Program-made: the position numbers and the translations under genes
The notes under the pieces: model-generated
Databases searched by the model: none
Told to the model about the DNA's origin: nothing
Seen by the model: the letters and a program-made list of their open reading frames with translations, nothing else
From: Cryptomeria japonica
Taxonomy: Eukaryota > Streptophyta > Pinopsida > Cupressales > Cupressaceae
Length of the DNA stretch: 64,000 bases
Direction: 5' to 3'
Assembly (NCBI RefSeq): GCF_030272615.1
Contig: NC_081405.1
Location: 609,326,677 to 609,390,676 of the forward strand
In this document: piece after piece, positions 1-11,701 of the stretch
Position numbering within the stretch: the stretch's first letter is position 1
Layout of the letters: the number at the start of each line of letters is the position of its first letter

Positions 1-289
1 TTAAGAATTTGAGAGCCATCAAGATTCATAGGGAGCACATTGAAGTTGATCTAGGAAAAGTTTCCATTTTTGGTTTTAAACTTTACTCTATAATGTATGA
101 ACTACCATTGATGGTTTTCAATTCATCCTTGGAGTAGACCGTCATTTCTAGCTTTCAATCATCCCTAATATTTTTTTTTCTTTTTTTCAAGAGATAAACC
201 ACCATGTTTGGTTTTCTATGTACCTCCTTTATTTCTATATTCTTGTTGGATTTACTCAAATTTGAGTTCCACTAAGGAAATAATATCTT

Positions 290-1480
290 CCATTTTGAAA
301 TGTTCAACTCTGGACTGCAACTCTGTAAGAAACTCTTCTCTAAATGGAGGTTTGTGATACAATTTTAACTGATGAACATTATCCAACATAGTTCTTCTTT
401 CTCCATCTATTGGTGTCAATTGAACAACTCCATTATCAAAAACTTGATCAATCTCATAAGGTTCTAACCATCTTGTGTGAAACTTTCTTGTGAATTCATG
501 AAATCTAGAGTCAAATAGTAGTATCCAATATCTTTTTCAAAGTTGTCTACTAACAATATATTTGTCATGCCATGCCTTCCTATGCTTTTGAATCATTTCA
601 ATATGCTATAAATCTTCCACTCTCATCTCACCCAATCAGTTCAACTACAAAATTTTGATCCTATCTACTTTAGATAAATTAATACCAACCTCTAATGTTA
701 TTCTTAATATCTGCAGCTTAACTCTATAGGCATAATGGGAGTTTTTCCAAATACCAGTACATATGCAAAAAATCCTGTAGTAGTCTTCCATGTTGTATTG
801 TAGGACCATAGTGCTTCATCTTATCTTTCTGACTAATTCATTTTCTCAATGAAATAGTATTTGTCAAGATATTATCCAATTCTCTATTGGTGACTTCTAC
901 TTTTCCATTCTCCTAAGGATGATATGATGTTAAATTCTTTTGCATCATCTAGTACCTATGCATGAAAGATTCAATATAGAAAATATTAACTGAGGTCCTT
1001 TATTAGAAACTATGTATCTTGGTGCACCAAATCTCTAAAGAATATGCTTTTATAGAAAATCAACTACCTTGTCTTTTCTTGTTGCTAGTAATGTGTTCAC
1101 TTCTACCCATTTTGTTACATAATCTATACAAAGGAGAATGTACTGATGTATTTTTTATGGTGGATTAACAAGTAGCACAAAATCAATTTCCTATTTTTTA
1201 AATGGTTCAAGAGCTACTTGTGTTTGTAGTGGCAACTCTATCAATGGGTAAGTTTGTCCCATATATTAGCATTCATCATCATGTTTCACATAAAATGAAA
1301 CATCCTTTGACATCATAGGCCAAAAGTAGTCTGCTCCCAGGCTCATTACGACATGCATCTATAATGTCATAAACATCTATTTCTTACATACACATGTGAA
1401 GAAAATAATTAGGACACATTTTAAATAAAAGACCATCTATCCATTTAGACTTGTAACTCTAAAAAATTAGTCTTTTCTTT
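290..1480 (-). pseudogene. integrase remnant of element H
   Basis: A heavily broken integrase core can be read by switching frames. The first catalytic Asp lies in an EIDFV context, followed by a DYVTKWVE stretch. The second catalytic position, near 1000-1020, reads as Asn (VSNKGPQ), and the Glu is kept in GKVEVTNREL near 890-910. A C-terminal YGK.PIMPIE-like block lies near 730-790, as in Athila/Tat integrases. Numerous stops and the Asp-to-Asn change make it non-functional. Confidence 0.6.
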
Positions 1481-2304
1481 TGTTTAAGGCTGAAATGACT
1501 CGATCACTTCCTGGTACAAGATAATTAGAAATATCAGCAAACCATGGATACTATATGTATGTAGAAATCAAATGTACATCTAGAAATGTGTCATCCACTA
1601 GTTCATTATTACCCTGCAAAACTATTCTTTAAAGAAAGTCAACAATGACATTATCTTTACCTAGTTTATCCATAGTTGTAATATCAAATTCCTATTATAT
1701 TAATAACCATCTTATAATTTGACCACCAATAACAACATTGTTCATCAAATACCTTATGGTTGTGTGATCAATGTGGAGAAAAACTTTATAACTAGTAATA
1801 TAAATTTGTCTAAATTTATTGATTGCATAATTAGCAACTAAATATTCCTTCTTAATTAGTGTATAGATCCTTTATGTCAGGCTAACGTTTTTGTTAATAT
1901 AATAGATAGCATGCATTGCTCCATTTTCATCTTTTTGTCCCAACCCTGCTCTAATGGCTAAATTGAAAGCATATGTATGTATGTGGAATAGTTCTCCCTA
2001 AATAATTGAAAAGAGGTAGTTAGGGCATTATTTATAGGTTCAAAATATTTTTTATAATATTCTATCCATAAGAATTCTATATCCTTTTAAAGCAGTGTAA
2101 ATAATGGATCAAAAACTCTACTAAATCACTTAATAAATCTTCTATAGTACTCACATGCCTCAGGAAGCTTCTGACATCAGTTTAAGTTCTTGGGGTTTTA
2201 ATTTGTTGAATAATTTCCAGCTTTTTATAAATATGATGTCCTAAAACAATTCCTTCTATTATCATAAGGAAACACTTTTCATAATTTAATGATAATCTAC
2301 AATC
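1481..2304 (-). pseudogene. RT thumb / RNase H remnant of element H
   Basis: The stretch continues RT with an SLNYEKC..M..GIVLGH block (about 2215-2300), then a YYRRFIK.FSR connection block and weak RNase H-like sequence. Frames change repeatedly and stops are frequent. No catalytic RNase H residue could be assigned with certainty. It is identified mainly by position between clear RT and integrase blocks. Confidence 0.5.
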
Positions 2305-2891
2305 CTAACATCTTTGTAAAAGATTATTAAAACTTTCTAAGGCTTCTTCAAATGTCTTCCCATGGACTATGAAATCATCCATATACACTTCAACACATGA
2401 AATAGTTAAATCTACAAAAATAGCCAACACAACTCTTTGAAAAATGGTTGGTGCATTACAGATTCCAAATGGTAAAACCCTATATGCATAAATTTCACAA
2501 GGACATATAAATGTTGTTTTGTCTTGATCCATAGGAGCCACATGTATTTGATTGTAACAAATAAAATCGTCAAGAAAATTGAAATAACTATTGCCAACAA
2601 GATTCTCTAGCACTTGATCAATAAATGGTAAAAGAAAATAATCCTTCTTGGTGGCTTTATTTAATTCTCTATAATCCACATAAACACACCACTTACCATT
2701 TTCTTGGGTACAATAACCAATGGAGAAACCCATTGACTATAAAAAATTGGATAAATGAACCATACTTGGAACAATTTTTCTATTCTTGTTTAACGAAATC
2801 TCTTATAGGTGGATTGATTCTCCTTTGATCTTGTTTTACAAGTTTTACATCATTAGTGTAGATATGATGTGTACAAATAGATGGGTGTTGT
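2305..2891 (-). pseudogene. reverse transcriptase fragment of element H, cut by E1
   Basis: An open stretch of about 140 codons holds the Ty3/Gypsy RT core: VDYRELNKATKKD, a fingers/palm stretch, DQDKTTF, LPFG.CNAP.IFQR and the YMDD catalytic motif. Family elements usually have FLDGYSGYNQI where this copy reads FLDDFICYNQI. Upstream, toward 2891, the sequence reads as the conserved linker with a CTHHIYTND motif. The frame stops at the E1 boundary and resumes at 10674, so E1 inserted into this gene. Confidence 0.85.
2887..2891. repeat. target site duplication of E1, left copy
   Basis: GTTGT directly precedes the E1 5' LTR and matches GTTGG after the 3' LTR at 4 of 5 bases. Keeping one copy restores the H reading frame across the site, which supports this boundary, though the LTR could start 3 bases earlier. 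Confidence 0.65.
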
Positions 2892-4435
2892 TGTAGGGGA
2901 ACCTAATGACAAAGATAATCAGGAAATGAAGGCCTAAAGAGTACACATGTGAATCTGACCTTTCAATCTATGTATTAGCATAGCTTTTTTGGTTTTTGTA
3001 ATAAACCCCACTTTGTTACCCAATGAAATGGATTTGGCAAGTTGATAAGCCATCATGGGCATATGGGCCTAGGTGTATTTAGTTGAGTAGTTTTGAGGTG
3101 TTTATGTGTGGATATGTCTTCAGAATGTTTAAGACATGTTGGAACAACTCTAGATATGCAGACTTAACATATGTCAAAGTTGCTCAAACATGACAACTTT
3201 TGATAATAACTTTCATGACAACTTTTGGTTACAAAGAGAAACTTCTTTCCAACGGTCACCTTGGTTGAAAAGGTGGTTGATAACCATTGAGTAAGGTATT
3301 AAATTTCATTCCCAATCATCATTGAGGAGAGAGATAAGTTTTGTAAACAATTGGCATCATTGAAGCTATAAAATTCTAAGAATTTCCTTCAATTTTATTG
3401 TTCTCATCGGGGTACCGTACTATAGGATCATTTTGGAATTATGAAACTAGTGGTATGTATTAGAGTGGCCAATTACCTTTCATATGCACCATGTCATAGG
3501 TATTAATTTTTCAGGACAAGGGAGAAACCGGTCATTTTCTGGAAGTGGTCTAGATTTGACAATTTTACCTAGGGTTTCACAAAGAAATGGCCTCATCTTG
3601 TTGATCCTTCATTGATGGTCCTTGGCTTTGGAGGATATGCAAGTATGGACTATGTATTTTAAGGTTTTTAAATCTTTTTGTATATTAGGACTGGTTGGAG
3701 GTGAGGATTTGATGCATTAAGGTGGGCAACTCCATGTGGCCACCGTGCAAGTGCAAGCAAATAGGTCTCACATCTAGTGTTAGGGGTCTGATCATTGCCT
3801 ATAACCTAGGAATTGATGGATTTACCATGTCCTAATAGTGTTCATTGTATTGGTTTGACATTATAGGGTCAGTGCCTACCCTCTCCTTTGTAAAATAGGC
3901 CTAATTAGGGGTATTAGGTCTCCTAATCAAGATAGGGTTTGGACTCTTGTGTTCCCAAATTGTTAGAACCCTTGGGATATTCTTTGTAACTCTCTAAAGG
4001 GTATCCATGGATTTATTTATCTGGGTCCTTTGGAGAAATAAGGAGGTAATTGTGGAAAACCGGTCTAGCAGGGTTACTAGGATTTGTAGGCCTTTATTGC
4101 AGCAGTTGGCACAAACCATTAGAGGGAACCTAATGGGTGGTTAAAAAGAGTCTTCCTGACCTAGGGGACTTCAAACCAAAACCTAGATAGGCATTGATAA
4201 ACTGGAGAGGGGACCAAACCTTGTTGGGCCATAGGGTCCTTGAGAACCTTTAGAAGACCTTGTGAAGCACTCAAGGTAAGTGACATTGTGAGGAAGCATT
4301 TAGGAAGGTAAGGATGTGGAACTTATAAAGTTGATCTTTATATACCCCTAAGAGTCTTTAGATTATTTCTAGAGTCCTTCATTTGTGTTTGGATTGGGGG
4401 AATCTATTCAATACCTACACTAGGGCTCTGCATCA
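2892..4435 (+). repeat. 5' LTR of E1
   Basis: The 1,544-bp LTR starts TGTAGGGG and ends CTCTGCATCA, and aligns along its whole length with the 3' LTR. It holds no credible gene. It should carry the element's promoter, but I could not single out a convincing TATA box. Three bases separate its end from the primer-binding site. Confidence 0.88.
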
Positions 4436-4438
4436 AAT

Positions 4439-4450
4439 TGGTATCAGAGG
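4439..4450 (+). other. primer-binding site of E1 (tRNA-Met type)
   Basis: TGGTATCAGAGG lies three bases after the LTR end and matches the usual plant initiator-Met primer site TGGTATCAGAGC except at the last base. Confidence 0.85.
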
Positions 4451-4484
4451 GTAGGAGGAATCCTTGTGGGAAGGAGAATAGTAC

Positions 4485-5559
4485 ATGTCAGCAGAAGAAT
4501 CAGAGGGTGAGGCTAGAAGCATGCCTCCAAAAGTGACAAACGTAGAACTTGCTAGGATGGTGCAAGAAAAAAGAGAAGAGAATGATCATCTTAGAAAGTT
4601 GATAGAAAACTTGGAAGGCAGACTAGAAAGAGGAGGACCTGATGGCTTGGAGGAAGTAAGAGAAGAAGAGGAGAACCCATAAGGGCATGAAGAAGAGAAA
4701 GTTCTTGCAGAGCATAGGTACCTGGTCAATGCATTGAAGTATGTGGAGAGGAAAACCATGGACCAGAAATCAAATCTTCCTATTTTCAGTGGGAAGATGG
4801 ATGTTGATGGAGTGATGGACTGGATAGAGTCCTTGAACAAATTCTTTGAATGTGAAGACATTGCTGATAACCAAAAGGTGAAGATTGCCAAGTAAAAAAT
4901 GCAGGGAGAAACCCTGACATGGTGGAATTTTGTGCAAGGGGAAAGAGTAAAAGAGGCAAGAGGAATGATCACCTCTTGGAAGAAGATGATTGCAGAAATC
5001 AAGGGAGTATATGTACTTGAGTACTATGAGGTCTAATTACACAAGAGAAGGTAGAATCTTAGACAGATTGAGATGGATGTGTGTGCCTACACTGAATAAT
5101 TTCATAAATTGAGTATAAAGTCTAAGAAGATTGAGAATGAAAGTGAAAGAATGGCAAGGTATCTAAATGGCCTAAGGTGGAACATACAATAAGAGTTGAA
5201 CCTCTTGTGCCTTGACACTGTTCATAAATGCTATCAGCTACCATTGAAGGTGGAAGAGAAGCTTAAGAGGAGACAAGAGAAGAGCAGTAGAGGAAGGGGT
5301 AAGCAATCAAGAAGAAGGAGCAACTTCAGTAGAAGAGGATCAAATTTTGAATTCCAAGGAGAGAGCAGTCCAGACTGCTTAAGGAATGACAACAGCAATA
5401 AAGGAAACTTCAGAGGGAGAAGCCCTAATTTCAGAGGTAGATCATCAGGAAGAGGAGTAGGGCCAATAAAGTGTTTTAACTGCAACCAAGACAGACACAT
5501 TTCCAGTAGATGCCCAAAGAAGATGGTGTCTAGTTCCCAAGGAGAAAGGAGAACCAACC
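4485..5559 (+). pseudogene. gag of E1
   Basis: The start ATG at 4485 follows the primer site by 34 bases and opens a capsid-type Gag: an acidic, coiled-coil-prone N-terminus, then capsid signatures (PIFSGK.DVDGVMDWIE, GETLTWW) at about 4780-4925. In-frame stops occur at 4681, near 4893 and near 5034. The C-terminal part is rich in Arg/Gly/Ser and ends in one zinc knuckle, CFNCNQDRHISSRC (about 5472-5513), with regular CX2CX4HX4C spacing for RNA packaging. Stops prevent a full protein. Confidence 0.8.
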
Positions 5560-6200
5560 TAACTCAAGAATCAGATGACCAAGGTAGGAGTAAACTTGAT
5601 TCATATGGTTATCTAGAGACAAGAGAGGCATTAATGTTGAGGAGAACCCTCTTGAAGGTACCAACACCTATGGAGCCACCTCAGAGGATGTCTATCTTTT
5701 GCACCACTTGCCAATCAGGAGGAAAGCTATGTAAATTTTTTATTGACTCAGGGTTTACTAAGAATTTTGTGTCAATAGAAATGGTAGAGAAGTTGAAATT
5801 AAGGAGGATACCCAATCCATACCCCTATAAGGTGTCTTGGCTCACAAAGGGAAAACAAACACTTGTAGAGAAGCATTCATGGGTGGAATTGTAGATAGGT
5901 GCATATAAAGATAAGATTTTATTTGATATTGTTAAGATGGATGCTTGTCACCTCTTGTTTTGAAGACAATGGCAGTATGACCTCAAAGCAAACCATGATG
6001 GATTTAGGAATGCCTACTCAATCATAAAGAATGGCAAGGTCATAGAGCTGCTGGCCCTGACTGAAAACAATGAAGAATAGAAAGAAACTAAGTCCAAAGT
6101 GATGATGATGGAAGCCAAACCAATCCTAAAGGAGATAAAGATGGAGAATGGAATATGTTTTGCTTTTCTTCCAATACCAATCTCAAAGGAGAAGCTTGTT
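5560..6200 (+). pseudogene. aspartic protease of E1
   Basis: The gag frame continues into a retropepsin-like domain. CKFFIDSGFTKNFVS holds the catalytic Asp-Ser-Gly (about 5733-5777), followed by EKLKLRR and PYPYKVSWL blocks typical of chromovirus proteases. A stop at 5892 ends the open part, but homologous sequence with one further stop continues to about 6190, where the frame must shift by one to enter RT. In an intact element the protease would mature the Gag-Pol polyprotein. Confidence 0.75.
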
Positions 6201-6204
6201 GTAG

Positions 6205-7240
6205 ATGACAGGAAAAAAGGAAAGGAAAAAGGATCTCAGTCCGGAAGTGAAGGAGATCATTGGTAGATACCAAGGAATAGTTGCAGATGGAGTGCCAAGG
6301 ATTTTTTTGGAAATGAGAGAGATTAGTCACTATATTGACTTGATCCCAAGGGCTACATTGCCTAAAGAGGCTAAATACAAACTCACACCACAACAAAATG
6401 AGGAGATGGCTAGGAAAATTCAATAATTGCTAGATTCTGACCTGATTGGAAAGAGCCTTATCCCATGTGTAGTCCCTATAATTTTCACACCTAAAAAGGA
6501 TGGAACATGGAGGCTTTGTACTGACTCAAGATCTCTCAACAAGATCACCATAAGGTATAGATTTCCAATGCCTAGACTAGAGGATTTGCTTGATTGTTTG
6601 CGGGGTGCAAAATATTTCTCTAAAATTGATTAAAAGAGTGGATACCACCAAATTAGAATTAGGCCTGGTGATGAGTGGAAAACAACCTTCAAGACAAATG
6701 AGGGGTTGTATGATTAGAAGGTTATGCCATTTGGATTTTCTAATGCCCCAAGTACATTCATGAGACTCATGAATGAAGTTTTGAACGAGTTCATGGGGAA
6801 TTTTATAATAGTGTATTTGGATGACAAACTAATATTTAACAAGACAAAGGAAGAGCACTTGAGGCATCTAGATATGGTTTTGAGGAAATTGAGTGAAGAG
6901 GAATTGATGATCAATATGGAGAAGTGTCTGTTCATGCAGTAAGAACTCATCTATCTTGGATTTGTGATCTCTAAAGGTCACCCGAAGATGGGCTAGGATA
7001 AAGTAAATGCAATTCTCTCTTGGCCTACTCCTAGGACTACTGGTGAAGTTAGAATTTTCTATGGACTAGCCACATTCTATAGAAAGTTCATAAAAGGTTT
7101 TAGTCAGATATGTGCTCCAATGTTGGAAACCATAAAAGGTGTTCAAAGGTACAGGTTCTCTTGGACAAAGGAGGCAGATGAGGCATTTGAAACTCTCAAG
7201 AAAAGGGTAGCTCAACAACTGGTACTTCCCTTACCTGACT
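6205..7240 (+). pseudogene. reverse transcriptase of E1
   Basis: Clear Ty3/Gypsy RT: HYIDLIPRA.LP near the start, VPIIFTPKKDGTWRLC, then SLNKITIRYRFPMPRLEDLLD, MPFGFSNAPSTFMRLMNEVL and the catalytic YLDD (about 6812-6823), followed by YLGFVIS and the YRKFIK.FS connection. Stops at 6424, 6631, 6716 and 6940 break it into four open pieces in the same frame. The neighbouring residue pattern (YLDDKLIF) differs from E2 (YLDDIFIY). Confidence 0.85.
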
Positions 7241-7640
7241 TTAATAGAGTGTTTTAGATTGAATGTGATGCTAGTCATGTGGCCATAGGAGTAGTCATTA
7301 GCCAAGAAGGAAGACCTATAGCATTATTTAGTGAAAATCTCAATGAAGCAAAGAGAAATATTATTCTTATGACCTAGAAATGTATGCATTACTTTAGTCT
7401 TTAAAAAAATGGAGCCACTATCTGCTACCAAATGAATTTGTGATCTATACTGACAATCAAGCCTTGAGGTTCATTAATAGTCAAGAAAAATTAAGCCATA
7501 GGTATATGAAATGGGTAGAATCCCTCCAAGCCTACACCTTCTCCATCAAAAACAAGAAAGGAGTAGCCAACAAAGTGGTTGATGCACTAAGTATAAGAGT
7601 ACTAACTATATCTGAAATCCAATTAGAAAGCTTTGGGATT
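7241..7640 (+). pseudogene. RNase H of E1
   Basis: The RNase H domain that follows RT begins with IECDASHVAIG (first catalytic Asp), then ALFSENLNEAKR. A frameshift near 7350 moves it to the frame that carries DLEMYAL (catalytic Glu), YTDNQALRF (Asp) and VVDALS. All usual acidic positions are visible, but the frameshift and the preceding stop at 7256 make it inactive. It would remove RNA from the RNA-DNA hybrid. Confidence 0.8.
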
Positions 7641-8880
7641 AATGCATTGAAAGATAAATATGCTGCAAATGAGGACTTCAAAGGGATCTACAAGGTATGT
7701 ACTAAATTTGATGAAAGGTATCATGTAAAAATTTCTAATTTTTTGATCCAAGATGGAATTCTCTTCAAAAGTGGGCAATTGTGTATACCAAGGTGCTCAA
7801 TGAGGAGTGATATCATCAAGGAAAAGCATAGTGGGGCTATGGAAAGTCATTTTGGCTTGGACAAGACACTTGAACTAGTAAGGAGGCACTACTTTTGGCC
7901 CAAATTATAGGTTGATGTAAGAAAGTTTGTAGATGCATGCACTATTTGCCAAAAGGCAAAAGGAATAAGCACCAATGCTGGTCTCTATCAACCCTTACCC
8001 ATTCCCTCAAGACCTTGGGAAAAATGTGTCAATGGACTTTGTAATGGGTTTACTTGGAAAACAAAAGGGGTTTGACAAAGTATTTGTGGTAGTGGATAGG
8101 TTTAGTAAAATGACACATTTCTTACCATGTAAGTCCACTAGTGATGCATCTTATATAGTAGATTTGTTTTTTAGAGAAGTAGCAAGGATTCATGGACTCC
8201 CATTGAACATAATGTCTGACAGGGATGTCAAATTTGTTGGTCATTTTTGGAGAGCTCTATGGAGGAAATATGGCACCAACTTGTCAGTCTCATCAACCTA
8301 TCATCCACAAACAGATGGACAAACAAAAGTGGTAAATAGGTCATTAGGAAACTTGTTGAGATGCCTTACAAGATAGCATGGTGAAAAGTGGGATTCAATC
8401 TTATCTCAGGTCAAGTTTGCCTACAATGACAATGTAAATAGAAGTATAGGGAAGTCACCATTTCAGATTGTGTATGGGTCACATGTAAGAGGAGTATTGG
8501 AGTTTTGAAAACTACCCCATACAAACCCTATAAGTGTAGATGGGGAGAGGTTTTTTGAAGCCATAAAGGAAGTTAGTGAGCAGGTTAAGATGGAACTTCA
8601 AAAGTCATCAGACAAGTAAAAAGAACATGCAGATCATTAACAAAGAGAAGTACAATTTCAGATTGGAGATTTGGTTTGGGTGCATTTGAAGAAGGAAAGA
8701 TTTCCCAAGGGCAAACACACTAGGCTCATGCAGAGGAAAGTAGGACAATGTCAAATCTTGAAGAAGTTTGGCAACAATACCTACGAAATTCAATTACCAC
8801 TGTTCCTTGGCATATCTCCTATTTTTAATGTTTGTGATCTAACTCCTTATAAAGGTGATTCTAATGCAAGTGACTCATAG
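7641..8880 (+). pseudogene. integrase of E1, catalytic Glu changed to Lys
   Basis: The N-terminal zinc-binding region is seen around 7820-7960 (FGLDKTLELVRRHYFWP, then CTICQ). After a frameshift near 8010 the core follows: SMDFVMGL (Asp 1), MSDRDVKFVGHFW (Asp 2) and TDGQTKVVNR, where related elements including E2 have GQTEVVNR. The third acidic residue of the DDE triad is therefore Lys here. The frame continues after stops to a GDLVWVHLKKERFPKG block. The element could not integrate even if frames were intact. Confidence 0.85.
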
Positions 8881-9150
8881 TAGGTCATAGAAGATGCAGG
8901 AGATATAGATCTTCCCAAACATGAGCCACATAAAATTGAGAAAGTGTTAAACACCAAGGTTTTCAAGAAGACCATGAACAACGAGTATAAACAATACTTG
9001 GTTAAATGGAAAGGAAAACCAGACTCTGAAGTCATTTGGTTGGATGAAGACCAAATCAAAAACTGTGGAGCTACATTACATGACCTCATCTCAAGTGGAC
9101 TTGAGATTCATTCACCCCGGGAGTATGGTGCAGGGGCATGTCATGACTAA
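8881..9150 (+). pseudogene. chromodomain tail of E1 integrase
   Basis: After two adjacent stops near 8880 the same frame reads IEKVLNTKVFKK....YKQYLVKWKGKPDSEVIWLDEDQI, a canonical chromodomain with the YLVKWKG strand. In chromoviruses this tail steers integration toward modified chromatin. It ends about where the 3' LTR begins, so the last codons overlap the LTR. Confidence 0.85.
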
Positions 9151-10673
9151 GATAATAATTAAATGAAGGCCTAAAGGGAACACATGGGAATGTGACCTTT
9201 CAATCTATGTAATAGGATAGCTTTGTTTGATTTTGTAATAAACCCCACTTTGTTACCCAATGACATGGATTTGACAAGTTGATAAGCCACCATGAGCATA
9301 TAAGCCTATGGGTATTTAGTTGAGTATTTTCTAGGTGTTTATGTGTTGGAGATATCTTAAGAAGGTTTAATACATCTTGGAACAACTCTAGGTATGCAGA
9401 CTTAACATGTGTTAAAGTTGCTCAAACATGACAAATTTTGATGACAACTTTCATGAAAACTTTTGGTTGCAAAGAGAAACTTCTTTCCAACAGTAACCTT
9501 GGTTTAAAATATGGTTGATAACCATTTATTAAGGTATAAAATGCCATTCCAAATAATTATTGAGGAGAGAGAAGAGTTTTTTAAACAATTGGCATCATTG
9601 AAGCTATAAAATTGTGAGAATTTCCTGCAATTGTATTGTTTTGATTGGGGTACCATATTGTACGATCATTTTGTAATTAGGAAACCAATGGGATGTGTTA
9701 TAGTGGCCAATCACCTTTCATATGCATCAACTCTAAGGTCTTAATTCGTGAGGACAATGGAGAAATTGGTCATTTTCTAGAAGTGGTGTAGATTTGACAG
9801 TTTTACTTAGCGTTTCACAAAGAAATGGCCTCATCTTGCTGATCCTTCATTGGTGGTCCTAGAATTTGGAGGAGATACAAGTATGGCCTATTTGTCTTAA
9901 TGTTTTGAAATCCTTTTGTAGGTTAGGACTGGTTGGAGGCGAGGTTTTGATGCATTAAGGTGTCCAATTCCATGTGGCCACTATGCAAGTGCAAGCAAAT
10001 AGGTCTCACATCTGGTGTTAGGGGTCTAATAATTTCTTATAACTTATGAATTGGTTTATTTTCAATGACATAAGAGTTTTCATTGTATTGGTTTGGCATG
10101 ATAGGGTCAGTGCCTACCCTCTCCTTTGTAAAATAGGCCTAATTAGGGCTATTAGGTCTAACCAAGATAGGTTTTGGACTCTTGTGTTCCCAAACTATCA
10201 GAACCCTTGGGATATGATTTGTAACTATCTAAAGATTATCCAAATATGGAATTATTTATCTAGGTCCTTTGGAGAAATAAGGAGGTAATTATGGAAAACT
10301 GCTATGGCAGAGCTACTAGGATTTGTAGGCCTTATTGCAGCTATTGGCACAAACCATTAGAGGGAACCTAATTGGTGATTGAAAAGAGTCTTCTTGGTCT
10401 ATGGGACTTCAAACTAAACCCTAGATAGGCATTTATTAATTGGAGAGGGGCCCAAACCTTGTTGGGCCATAGGGTCCTTGAGAACCATTAGAAGACCTTG
10501 TGAAGCACTCAAGGTAGGTGACCTTGTGAGGAAGCATTTAGGAAGGTAAGGATGTGGGACCTATAAATTTATTCTTTATATACCCCTAAGATTCTTTAGA
10601 TTATTTCTAGAGTCCTTGGTTTGTCCTTGGATTGGGGGAACCTATTCAATAACTACACCAAGGCTCTGCATCA
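9129..10673 (+). repeat. 3' LTR of E1
   Basis: The 1,545-bp copy starts TGCAGGGG after GGGAGTATGG and ends GCTCTGCATCA. Substitutions and small indels against the 5' LTR are scattered along its whole length. No gene lies within it. Confidence 0.88.
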
Positions 10674-10678
10674 GTTGG
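10674..10678. repeat. target site duplication of E1, right copy
   Basis: GTTGG directly follows the E1 3' LTR and pairs with GTTGT before the 5' LTR. It also forms the last codons of the interrupted H frame. Confidence 0.65.
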
Positions 10679-11070
10679 ATTCCTCTCATATCCTTATACT
10701 CCCAAGAAAATGCTTTTGTGTGTTTTTCTAAAGTGTGACTCAACTCCTCTTCTTGTCTTGGAAGAAAAGATGAATTAATGAAATTAGGTTTTTTCTCATA
10801 TACAGTAATATCTTTAGTTTCACTCTTCCCATCATATGGATCTTCTACTAGTGTATTAAGATGACAAGGATGTAACTTAGAATGATGCAGATTATTTTCG
10901 TAACTTCTCTCTTCATTTTGAAGAAAAGAAGACTCTTCCTTCACTTGTTTTAAATCACCAGTATTGACATTAATATCTTCTCCTTGTTCCACATACTCTT
11001 CATATTCCTCAACATGTTCTGACAAAGTAACTATGGATAAGTCAACCACTCCATCTCCTTCTAACTCCAT
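10674..11070 (-). pseudogene. H pol: linker between protease and RT, cut by E1
   Basis: An open stretch of about 130 codons holds the conserved pre-RT segment of Athila/Tat-like elements: an acidic linker, then LPRQEEELSHTLEKHTKAFSW and EYKDMRGI, where the E1 LTR intervenes. The frame goes on across E1 at 2891. Translation beyond 10674 into the E1 LTR is artefactual. Confidence 0.8.
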
Positions 11071-11077
11071 TCCCTCA

Positions 11078-11701
11078 TCAATCCAATATCGGTTGTGGAG
11101 GAAAAAATGTCAACTCCTTTTGTTTTTTACCATTGAATATAGTCATACTACCAAATCTACAATCTACCAATGTTGCTAAAGTTGCTAGCCAAGGTCTTCT
11201 TAGTATGATTGGATATTCACATTCCTTCTTTATTTCTTTGAGTACCAAAAAGTCAACTGGATAATCCCATGTGTTAATTGTAACTATTACATATTCCATG
11301 ACAGCTTGAGGTTTGGAAATAAATTTATTTGCCAACTCAAGCATAGTTGTTGTTGCTTGGACACCTGCCATTCCTAACGTTTTAGCAGTGTCAGCTTTGA
11401 TAACATTTATAGCTACTCCCAAATAAATCACCACATTAGGTATCTCAACTCCTCCTATGCTTAAAGTAATTATAGGACTCCCAGGGTCACTATATTTTTT
11501 ATGAAGCAATCTCCCTGATAATACATCAGTGAGCTTAGTCCCTACTTGGATTGTAGAAGGAAATTTCCTTTTTCTCTGAGATGTTTTCATACAAAGTGAC
11601 TTAACCAATTGGTTTATTTTTGGTAAGTCCTTGATGCCTTGTGATAGAGGTATCTCTATATTGATATTTTTTAATTCACAAAGAAATTGAGAATCTACCA
11701 T
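11078..11701 (-). pseudogene. aspartic protease of H, active-site Asp lost
   Basis: An open stretch of 207 codons carries the protease of the H polyprotein. GSPIITLSIGGVEIPN and the flap-side blocks VTINTWDYPVDFLVL and YPIILRRPWLAT are as in Athila/Tat proteases. The active site reads YLGVAINVI where the family has DLGASINV (family knowledge), so the catalytic Asp is Tyr and the Ser is Val. The stretch is in one frame but separated by a stop from the following linker. Confidence 0.75.

Larger units (their letters stand above)
1..2891 (-). mobile_element. Ty3/Gypsy element H, downstream part (RT, RNase H, integrase)
   Basis: This is the 3' portion of an old minus-strand Ty3/Gypsy element; it continues across the inserted element E1 to about 12.0 kb. 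RT, RNase H and integrase remnants follow in that order with many stops and frameshifts. RT wording (VDYRELNKATKKD, LPFG.CNAP.IFQR, YMDD) and the block just upstream of RT place it in the non-chromovirus Athila/Tat branch (family knowledge). No LTR of H is recognised; the 3' end lies outside the window. No envelope-like frame was seen. Confidence 0.75.
2892..10673 (+). mobile_element. E1: complete but degenerate Ty3/Gypsy chromovirus, nested in H
   Basis: A full-length element has two 1.54-kb LTRs with TG...CA ends, a Met-type primer site, gag, protease, RT, RNase H, integrase and a C-terminal chromodomain, all on the plus strand. Domain order and the chromodomain define a chromovirus. At least three frameshifts, many stops and visibly diverged LTRs (roughly one base in ten by eye) indicate an old, immobile copy. 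E2 (27.8-35.8 kb, minus) is a related element with the same layout and similar termini. Confidence 0.9.

Noticed and set aside
5234-5557. 107-codon Leu-rich frame antisense to E1 gag
   Set aside because: Complement of an Arg/Ser-rich Gag region; hydrophobicity is an artefact of the antisense frame.
10046-10288. 80-codon open frame in the E1 3' LTR
   Set aside because: Closed in the 5' LTR and without features; chance frame.
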